A program made the position numbers and the translations under genes. A stretch of 64,000 nt of DNA from Arachis hypogaea (Eukaryota > Streptophyta > Magnoliopsida > Fabales > Fabaceae), in assembly GCF_003086295.3 (NCBI RefSeq), contig NC_092044.1, positions 7,218,843 through 7,282,842 on the forward strand, written 5' to 3'. Position 1 is the first letter of the stretch. Each line of letters opens with the position of its first letter. The notes under the pieces are model-generated. The model was not told the DNA's origin. It ran no database searches and saw nothing but the letters and a program-made list of their open reading frames with translations. Of the stretch, positions 55,701 through 64,000 are shown in pieces.

Positions 55701-57503
55701 TTGTTCTCATACAAGAAGGATAGATAAATCGATATCTATAATTTGTAAAGTATTGACAGGAGATATTTTATTATATATATATTTTTTACGATATTTTTTA
55801 TTCCGATAAATCAAAAATTAATCTGTTGTAGTATATATTAAGTTCTATTTAAAAATTTGTTATTGACTAACAAATTACTGTATGCACAAAGTAAAATTTA
55901 AACTTTTCACCCTTATCACTAAAATAACTCAACTTAGTTATTTTACTATATTAGATGGGATTCATGGGAATAGAGGCAAGTACGCTTATTCCTACATAGA
56001 ACAACCAAGTTCTATTGCCGTTGTTCCACACTATTAGTTAAACTCAAAGTAAAGTAAAATGTATTAAATTGTAGCATATCTTAGTTTTTTGAGGGATCAA
56101 AGTGTATATTTCTAGAAATATTGATAGAAAGTGCATGGAGATTATTGGAGGATGTGTAAGATTGAATAGAATGTATTTTGATTCAAGTTATATTCCTTTT
56201 TCTAAGTATTATATTGGATTGATTAGGTGGTAAGGTAACTCATTTATTAAAATAAATGTTAAAATTTAAATTTTAATTTTTATATATAATAATTTATGAA
56301 ATTTTTAAATAGAGACGGAATTTTGAATAAATTAATTTTTTATTATTAAAATAGATGATACCGTATATGTATAAAAAATATAAAATAATATTTTGTTTCT
56401 ACATGTTTAGAATAATTATCAGCATTGTTCCTTAAAGTTCTTTTGTTTCATTTATGTTTTATATATTTTAAAAATAACTCAAAATTATCAACGTTATCTT
56501 TAATTTTGTAAAAAGTTTATTAAATGTCTCATGTGATTCTGATATGATAATATAATCCTTGTAAACAAATTTTTAAAAGAAGTAAAAGGTTAAAATAAAT
56601 AAATAAATTATAAAAGATAGAAGATATTATAATTTTTTTTTCTTCTCTATGTTCTTATATTGTTACTATGTCTTTGTAATAATAAGTTCATCTATACTAA
56701 ATGGTGAGTTTTATGATATATTTGTTATGATGCCTAAATTATTTAACTTCTCTTTTAAAGTAAAAAATAAAATGTTTAAAATAAAAGTAAATCATATAAA
56801 ATTTATTAAATATTATTTATTTACTTTTTTTAGTAACTTAAGTAGAAAGTGATAGACACTATAACATTTATTATACTAAATTGCATGAATATATCAAAAA
56901 TACTATTTATACATTAAAATTATTCACTAAAATCAGCTATTAATATATTTGTATATAAATACATGTGTAGTTTAATTTATTTTCAATATGTATTTATATT
57001 TTAACATGTATTTTATACTGATGACTGATTTTAGTAGCTAATTTTAACGTACACGTAGCATAAGTATGAATATATATACATCCTTTTCTAATAGTGTTTT
57101 TTTATAAAATAAAAAAATGCTAACAATATTTTAAAAACACTATCTAATAATATCATAAATAAAAAAATTGTTAAAAATTCAAATTAAATATTAATATTTT
57201 AGATTTCTATGCATTGACTACAAAAAATTAAAACCTCTTTTATTTTGAAATTTAACTAATATGTATTTTAAGATTATATATTAGTATTATTTTAGAATAT
57301 ATTATATAAAACCTTTTTCAATTAATATATCTACATTCTTTTCTGGTGATAGTAAAAAAAAAATAATAAAAAAATATTAAATTTAATTTTGATATACTAA
57401 TAATATAAAAATTTTATATAATGGTATAATTTTATGTGTTTTTTTATGATTATTCTTGTAATTAATATAAAATATAATATTTTTACTAATATAATATTAT
57501 ATC

Positions 57504-57539
<36 letters not shown>

Positions 57540-59100
57540 TTAAATTCAAAAGTATTAAGCAATAATGTTAAGGATTCATTTTAGTTCAATCTAGAAGAAT
57601 TAAATTACTCTTGAAATTTTTATAATTATTCTCCACGTACAAGTTCTTTACATAATTAAATTCATATAAGTTATTTACATTTACACGTTTTCTATACGTT
57701 CTTCTCTTGACACTTCGTTTTCTTCTTTTTTTTTATCTTTTTTTTGGTTTTTTTTCTTTTATTATCGTCGTCACCAACACCACCACTTCCTCCTCCTCTT
57801 CTTGCCTTCTTTTTTTATTGGATTTTTTTTTCTTTTTTTTTTCCTTCTCCTCTATCATCTTCATCATAATAATCATCATCATTATAGCATCATCGTCTTC
57901 TTCTTATATATATCGTCGTTATCGTTATTGTCGTTATTGTTATCATTATCGTAAAAATTTTGCAATATTGATGATGTTGTCTTATCCAAAATTTTTGTCA
58001 TAGAATTTTTGCCATAGAATTTTTTCAATTTGTGTAGTTGCTGTAAATTTTGGAATAAAACTAAGATATTTAAATGTATTGTTTAAGAATTTTCGATAAA
58101 TTTGTACTGATAAATTATGCATAATTTAAAATTCTTCCTTTTTTTCTCACCATTTTTTGTTGTTTTTATTCACTTTTTTTTTGTTTTACTTTCTAACAAA
58201 TATACATAGTATTGCAAAATCAATAGAAAGAGAAAGAAAAAAAGTGTAATAACAATAATAGCAATAAAAAGAATTAAAAAAATAAAACACACGAAAAAAA
58301 ATGAATACGAAGAAAAAAACACAAAAAAAAAAAGAAGAGGAAAAGAAAAATGCGAAATACAAACATTAAAAAAACGTAATAATTTCACGAGTATATTATG
58401 AAAATGGATTTTATTGAATTAAAATTAATTTGTATAAATTTATATGTAAAAAAAAATTATATATCGCATTTTTCAAACTTTTGAGGCATAAATAAGACGG
58501 AATAAATGTCAAAAAGAAACATTAATATTTATCAACTTAAACAAATTTTTGTTCCGTTGACAATTAATTAAACAAACTAACCACATGTTAAACACTAAAA
58601 AGTAAAATAAAAAAATAATTTATAAAAATAAAAGACTTATTTAAATTATTTATTTAAAAAAAATTAAAAAATTAATAAAATTTATTATTTTTAATTAATA
58701 GTTAATTAATAATATTTAAAAATATAAACTAAAAATATATTATTAAATTATAAACTAAAAAGTTAAACCGATCATTAAAAATATTAGCCAAATACAATAA
58801 CTTTTCTCATTTATTTATCCTAGTCTTTTTTTATTAACTATTTTTTATTCTTTTAAATAATATTCTTAGGACACTTTTAAGTTAAACCTCAAAATATTAA
58901 ATTACTCTCAAAATTTTTGAGATATATAAACAGAAAATATATTATTAATACATTAGGTTTTGTTCCGTTTACACGATTACGTAAGCTAACACATCAGCTT
59001 TATCCTTTATAAAAATTAAAACTTATTCAAGCCATGTTTATTTATCCTACACATTCACAACAACCTTGCTAACGGTTTAACTAGATAATTCATTTGCCAC
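55701..59100. other. AT-rich intergenic region upstream of PB1 copy B
   Basis: No gene. 56880-57070 looks like a small palindromic repeat (CACTAAAATCAGCTATTAATA against GACTGATTTTAGTAGCTAATTTTA). 57508-57534 is (AT)n. 57700-57960 is T/C-rich with ATC repeats, and 58200-58380 is A/G-rich. Open frames in these stretches are compositional artefacts. Confidence 0.45.
57508..57534. repeat. (AT)n microsatellite
   Basis: A simple AT dinucleotide run of about 13 units. Confidence 0.9.
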
Positions 59101-59136
59101 CTGTTGAATGAAGTAACATTTTTTTACTGAGCTCAC

Positions 59137-59178
59137 TGTGCATTGAACCTTCGCGGTTGCTTCTTCTTCTTATATAAT
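59137..59178 (+). promoter_or_regulatory. Promoter block of PB1 copy B
   Basis: TATATAA lies at 59171-59177, about 80 bp upstream of the ATG, inside the stretch matching 144-185 near copy A. Spacing is suitable for a short 5' UTR. The promoter role is inferred. Confidence 0.5.
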
Positions 59179-59249
59179 TTGAAGTAGTCGCACATGCTCG
59201 CCAAGCAAAAGTAAGAAATACTCACCAAGTCACTATAAACTCAAAACCA

Positions 59250-59927
59250 ATGGATACTACGCCGGCGAGGTTTAAGTGCAGCTACGGCGGCGAGATCAGG
59301 CACCACGACGACGAACACCACCGCTACCCCTACTATGCTGGCGGCATCCACAGGATGCTCCAAGTTCAAGGCGACATAAATTTTGCTGTTATGACCGCCG
59401 AGCTCTCCTTACTCTGCGGCGGCGCTGCCGTAACCTCCTTTAAGTACCTTATCCCCGGCGACGACCTCGACACCCTGGTCACCGTCTCCGATGACAGGGA
59501 CTTCTGTTACCTTATGCGCGAATACGATCTGCACTACCGCGGTTCCGGTTCTCTCGACCCGATGAGGATCTTCCTCGACATCGTCGAACAAGGCGGCGGC
59601 GCTGTTGCTCCTCAGGCACCTGCCCCGCTGAGTGCCTCCGACGAGGATCGATGCGTGAACATGGAGCTGGAGGGTCAATTGGAGACGCAGTGGGGGCGCG
59701 TGGGAGGTCGCGTTTCGTTTTCTTTTCCCGGGCCGTTGACTCCTGCATCGGCCCTCATACTCTTCGCTCTGATTCTTCTTCTTTCGCTACCAATCGCATT
59801 CGTACTTCAAAATTATTTAGTTACGAATGCTGTTGCAGAGTTCAGGGACTTTGAACATCATCGTGACGGGATTATTCACTTTGAGAAGCACATGAATCAA
59901 TTACCTGGAGCATTGGTACTCATCTAA
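59250..59927 (+). CDS. PB1-domain protein, copy B (with predicted membrane helix)
   Basis: This 225-residue ORF is a paralogue of 238-777. The PB1 domain is about residues 7-111: FKCSYGGEIRHHD (Lys9 is the conserved basic-face lysine), GGIHRMLQV, DINFAVMTAEL, then the acidic OPCA motif GDDLDTLVTVSDDRDF and MREYDLHYRGSGSLDPMRIFL. It may therefore be a dual-face PB1, able to bind partners on both sides. Residues 112-160 are an Ala/Pro and acidic linker. Residues about 165-187 (ALILFALILLLSLPIAFVL) form a hydrophobic helix, unusual for the family and possibly a tail anchor. The start is supported by alignment with copy A and the upstream TATA. The last codons overlap a possible splice donor (GT at 59916) in phase 0 with the first RPA-like exon at 60547, so the true 3' end is open. 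The PB1 call is strong; the tail is less sure. Confidence 0.8.
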   Translation: MDTTPARFKCSYGGEIRHHDDEHHRYPYYAGGIHRMLQVQGDINFAVMTAELSLLCGGAAVTSFKYLIPGDDLDTLVTVSDDRDFCYLMREYDLHYRGSGSLDPMRIFLDIVEQGGGAVAPQAPAPLSASDEDRCVNMELEGQLETQWGRVGGRVSFSFPGPLTPASALILFALILLLSLPIAFVLQNYLVTNAVAEFRDFEHHRDGIIHFEKHMNQLPGALVLI

Positions 59928-60546
59928 AACTTTAGTGTTCTCCTTTAATTACTATTCCGTGATTTATTTTTTTTGTAGTTTTTTTTTTCAAATTTTTCAT
60001 GCCTTTGACTGTGTGTTGGGGTTTTGGCGAGTGAGTTGTCAATTATAGAAAGTTTAATTTTGATACAATATGAAAAATTACTATTTTCTCTCCTGGATCC
60101 TCAATATTGGTTCTTGAATGGGAAGGGAGAGAGTATCAAGGTCCCTCCCCAATCATTTCGTATTTTAATTTCTGCTTTCATATTATTTCATCTTGAGAAC
60201 TCATTGTTGTGTGCCATTTGTTGAGACCATTTACAATTCTTACCTAGGGTTGCATAGATCAGGGCTGAGCTCAAGTTTTTTTCAACACGTGTAATATTTG
60301 CCAGTTGCCACAACAACATTTGCTATTTGGTTGATTTATGAGGGCAATTTAATTTGGATTGACATTTTACTCGATATTAGCAATGCATGTTTTGATTGGC
60401 ATGGACTATGAATGTTTCATAACGTGGAATCATTATTATAGCATTGCTAGATATTTGTTCTTAATCCTTAGAGATAGGACTTGCTGTGCAATTTCAATGC
60501 TTAGAAACTTGGCTTACATTTAACAGTATATGTTGCTTGTTTATAG

Positions 60547-62805
60547 GAGGTTCCCGCTAAGGATACCATTGAAATGGTGTTGCATGATAAAAAGGTAAGG
60601 TTCAATTGCAATGGTCATTATGTTTTTTGTTTTTGCACTTGAGTACTATATAAGACATTTTACTAACTTCAGTTTGTTATAAAAAAAACAAAATACAGGG
60701 TAGCAGAATACATGCTTCTCTCCCAAAGGCATTGGTCAAGAAGTTTTGTCCTGTTGCTAACATCATACAAAACGGCAATATAGATGACAAGGAACTCATT
60801 GGTAAGAATTTAATGAACCTTCCTTTATTGGTATTGAATTTTGCAACTTTAGGTAGATAAATATATGCCTTTCCACAGGTTTATACATGTTTGGTTTATC
60901 TTTTCAGATATATTTGTTGAGGTGGTTGGTAACAAGGGAAGACAAATTGTCTTTACTTTTGAGGATTTGGAGTAAGATTTATATTGTGTTGTTCCTTTCA
61001 CTTTATTCCTAGTTTGAAAACTTATACATGGCCAATTGTTTTCTATACCAATTTCAGCAAAAATAGGGTGACCTGTATTTTGTTTGGAACACTAGTGGAT
61101 CATATTCTTCCCCACCTTGATTCAATTGGTCCTGGACCACTCATTGTTGCTAAAAGTTTCTTAGGTAATGTTCTTCTTGATTGTATTCAGGTGGTTATTA
61201 TGCAACTTTAATTTTCGTTCTGTTTTTGGATACAAATCTTTTCTAGATCCTATGTTAACGTGGGATGTTTGTCCACCAGGCTATTTTTTTTTTTTCAAAG
61301 AGACTAATCTTGTTTCGAGGATAGTGAGACCTGCTCTCTCAATTGGTAGAACATGGGTTCTCCCTGGAGCTATAGTGTGCTTATTCCACTGCATGAACAC
61401 CCTTGTTATTCTACAACATCACTATCTTACTATAACTTCTATTTTTCTTAGACAAGGTGCATGTTCAGAGCAGTTACTATGCATCAAAGCTCCATGTGAA
61501 CGTCTACATAAAGGAAGTTGTGGATTCCAAAAATAGGTCATTTTATTGTTTTGTTATGCTTTTATGTCAATTTTTTAGTTCATTGCTATCTATGTCCTTA
61601 TTTTTTTTCCCTCTCTTTATCTGGATAAAAAGGTTGGGGAGTACTTGCCAGATTACTTCGCAGTATATAAGTCATCTCTCATCGCAACCTAGCTATTCTG
61701 TGAGTGATGAGATTAACGGCGCATTAGTAAGATTGAAGTCAATAGAGGAGCTTCTGAATTGTGCAAATGTATAGTAATTATAATTATGTATTCATAATGT
61801 GCTGTAATATGTTTAATTCTTTTTAATGCATTATGACTAATAGTTTGTATTACAGGAGGGTTCTTATTGGATTCTGGCTAGTATAGTGTGTTTGGATGTT
61901 GGAAAAGATGATTGGCTTTACAAGGAATGTACCCGATGCCCCCAGAAGCTAGAAGGTGCTGAACCATTTTATTGCAAGAGATGTGATCAAGTGGATTCCA
62001 ATCCTCTTTTACGGTTGTATTCAATTTCTTATGTTGGTATCATATTTATTTTTTATTATCAATTTTGGAGTATACCCTATGAGAATTGTTAGAGGACTAT
62101 AATAATTTATTGTTTTTAGCCATCATTTTTAGTTATCAATCTAATTCCTTTAGCTTAGTAATCCAACGATATACTTTAACCCACACTTTCAAACATTGAT
62201 GGTTAATTGATGACCAAAAACAATAAATTCTGATGGCCCTCTAGTATTCCTCGTACACTACTTCTATAATAAGATTTTTTTCCCTTCCTCTTTTTTAGGT
62301 TTAGGCTTCAAGTTATAGTGTCTGATGGCACGGGAAGTATAACATTGGTTCTGTGGGATAGGGAAGCCATGCAAGTTGTTGGGAAGACAGCAACAGAGAT
62401 AAAAGAAAACTCATTTGTGAGTCTTCAAAATTATTTTGTTGTCTTAGAAATCCATTCATGAGTTATGAAGTGTTTTATAATCTCTCTTACTTCTTTGCAG
62501 GATGATGGTGATGCAGACACTTATCCTAAAGCTCTTGATTCAGTGATAGATACAAAGCTTCTGATTAAGGTTGCTGTGTCATCAAGGAACATTAACGGTT
62601 ATGATGATGTCTATAATGTTATGAGGATATCCGGTGATGAAGAATTGATTACAAAATTGGGCCATGATGCTGCTGTAAGTGAATTTTTTAGAGGACACAA
62701 TGCATGTGTGAATCAATTTATTCATTGTCATGATTTTCATTTGTATAGGTAGCATCACAAGAATTGGAAATGCAGGGTGTTGATAATAATGTTAATTGTC
62801 AATAA
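60547..62805 (+). CDS. RPA70-like OB-fold gene (replication protein A large-subunit family), 5' end missing
   Basis: The RPA large subunit binds single-stranded DNA in replication and repair. I reconstruct ten exons: 60547-60594, 60699-60801, 60908-60971, 61058-61164, 61452-61536, 61633-61768, 61856-62013, 62299-62416, 62501-62674 and 62749-62805. All have GT/AG borders and one frame stays open throughout (349 codons plus TAA). Parts: first OB fold piece (DTIEMVLHDKKGSRIHASLP), shortened; middle OB fold (DIFVEVVG...FTFEDLDKNRVTCILFG); linker; Rep_fac-A_C domain with zinc ribbon ECTRCPQK...FYCKRCDQ, then QVIVSDGTGSITLVLWDREA. The N-terminal strand exons expected before EVPAKD are not visible, and the first OB fold lacks its second half. 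The last exon ends early because of an insert at 62792. Intact phase suggests recent or present function. Alternatives: partial duplicate gene, or an RPA-like ORF carried by a Helitron. Confidence 0.75.
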
Positions 62806-63045
62806 TTTATCCACAAAGTGACTGGTAGCAAGAAAGGATAGAGAATAGAAGACACTAATATTATTTCCAACTTCGGTAACAGACTAACAGTATACAAGTT
62901 AAACCAAGTGGGTCTCAACAAATGATCAAAGACACTCTTTGCTACTAATTAATCCTAACTAACTCATATATTCTTAATCTTAACTACTAACCTTACTCTC
63001 ACTAATGGTAACTAATTCATATATACTAACGTGGTCCTAACATAC
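62792..63045. mobile_element. 254-bp insert in the last RPA-like exon
   Basis: It is bounded by TGTTGATAATAATG (62778-62791) and TGTTGGCAATAATG (63046-63059), 12 of 14 identical. Reading through without the insert gives the expected continuation (GVDNND then TSWIK and a GT donor). The insert itself runs from near TGTTAATTGTC to GTCCTAACA, so its ends look like a small LTR (TGTTAGGACC on minus), but no 5-bp duplication fits. Identity is unresolved: solo LTR/TRIM or another short element. Confidence 0.45.
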
Positions 63046-63059
63046 TGTTGGCAATAATG

Positions 63060-63419
63060 ACACAAGTTGGATCAAGGTAATCTATTCATTTGTTTACTTT
63101 CATTTGTTTTAAATAGCTTTTGATATTAGTTGCTATACCCGATTGCCCTAATTGATTCGATTTAATTTTGATTCACCAATATTATAAAATGTTTAATTAT
63201 ACCATTATTTAATTAATTGTATTTTTTTATATGACTTTTTAAATAGTGAGTGTTAAAAGTAGTTTTTGCTTTTGTAAGAATAAATGATTGAATATTGATG
63301 TTACATTTTTAGATTTACATTTAATAGTTTAATGCATAGAAATTAAATCGTAATTGATTTTATAAACTTGCTTCTTTCAGGATTCAGTTGATGATGAGTT
63401 TCATACAACTTCTAGTTAG
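63060..63419 (+). pseudogene. Severed 3' exons of the RPA-like gene
   Basis: After the insert, the frame ACACAAGTTGGATCAAG (TSWIK) ends at a GT donor (63079). A further exon at 63381 follows a TTTCTTTCAG acceptor: DSVDDEFHTTSS then TAG (63417), with KTPAKCAS beyond. RPA large subunits often end in a similar acidic plus TPAK stretch. These exons would be read only if the insert were spliced or bypassed. Confidence 0.45.
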
Positions 63420-64000
63420 AAGACTCCAGCAAAGTGTGCATCTTGAACTGGGCCCTAATAGTTAGCTGTCAAGAAACAAGGTGAAGAGACTGAAACTAAA
63501 TAAAGACAAGTAATTCTATGTTATGAGTGATTAGTGTTGTTAGTATTACTCTTTGTTGTAGAATATTGGAGATATTATTTGTAATCTAGTTATTTCACTC
63601 ATCAGTCGTACTGTGGTTAACTTCGCCTTTTGTTGTTGTATGTGTCTTTTAATTTGGTGATTTGGTCCAAGCTATCTTGGAAGACCAATATTGTAATAAT
63701 GTCTATTCAGGTTGTGTTAACTTTTGTAGTATCTATCGGTGTGAACGCTTTTAATAATCCTATTGTTGAAGTTTAGAACTTGACCTCTTTTATTACATGA
63801 TTACATCCATTTAATTACTATGGTTAACTTTATTTATATTTTATTATAAGTGTGATTACTCAAAGCAGCTTTCCAACCAGCTGTGAAAACGATTAGTCAA
63901 ATATGTTGAAGTTGGACTCAATTCCAGGACACATATACCGACTTTGACATATATAGCTTAGTTTTGCAACGATTATTCTATAGGCAAATGACTGTGTAAT
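63420..64000. other. Downstream spacer
   Basis: Probably 3' UTR and intergenic sequence of the RPA-like gene. No further gene is supported. Confidence 0.4.

Noticed and set aside
56649..56852. Phe/Lys-rich 67-codon ORF
   Set aside because: AT-rich spacer composition, no neighbours or motifs.
57707..58388. Ser/Phe-rich and Lys-rich ORFs
   Set aside because: Arise from TTC/ATC and GAA simple repeats on either strand.

Overview
The window is nuclear DNA of a dicot plant. It has AT-rich spacers, multi-exon genes with GT/AG introns, and layers of plant-type transposable elements. The Mutator-like, FAR1-type and Ty3/gypsy proteins look most like those of a legume, and peanut (Arachis) is my best guess. 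That guess is recognition from memory, not a search result. Most of the window is transposon. Only three host-type genes are visible: two paralogous PB1-domain genes at the two ends (238-777 and 59250-59927, both +) and an RPA70-like OB-fold gene (60547-62805, +) immediately after the second PB1 gene.

Layout. 1-1.7 kb: PB1 gene copy A and spacer. 1.72-6.78 kb: decayed Mutator-like element (MULE-1) with a plant-mobile-domain (PMD) gene on + and a MURA-like transposase on -, its PMD exon split by a hAT-like insert. 6.84-7.38 kb: a second hAT-like element. 8.05-13.02 kb: dead L1-type LINE. 13.2-16.06 kb plus 37.9-38.46 kb: left copy of a segmental duplication. 16312-36070: a Ty3/gypsy element of Tat/Retand type on the minus strand, split by a second, younger element of the same type on the plus strand (22892-33742, perfect 5-bp target duplication GTTTG). 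Both carry an extra ORF antisense to gag-pol, and the inner one has a 106-bp tandem array. 36.39-36.96 kb: third hAT-like element. About 38.7-48.4 kb: MULE-3, with a ULP1/C48-peptidase-like gene (+) converging on a FAR1-type transposase (-). 48.8-50.25 kb: non-autonomous element with arms of about 110 bp. 50.56-53.08 kb: MULE-2, a deletion derivative with the same PMD/MURA layout as MULE-1. 54.1-55.7 kb: right copy of the segmental duplication. 55.7-59.1 kb: AT-rich spacer. 59.25-63.4 kb: PB1 copy B and the RPA70-like gene.

How the parts relate. All three MULEs share one plan: an accessory gene reads in from the left TIR, a transposase gene reads in from the right TIR, and the two converge. 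The two nested retrotransposons share gag, protease, RT, RNase H and integrase plus the antisense ORF. The outer copy has more divergent LTRs (about 86% identical by eye) than the inner copy (about 94%), which agrees with the nesting order. The duplicated blocks give paralogous empty sites that date several insertions relative to the duplication. No tRNA, rRNA, CRISPR or bacterial feature was seen.
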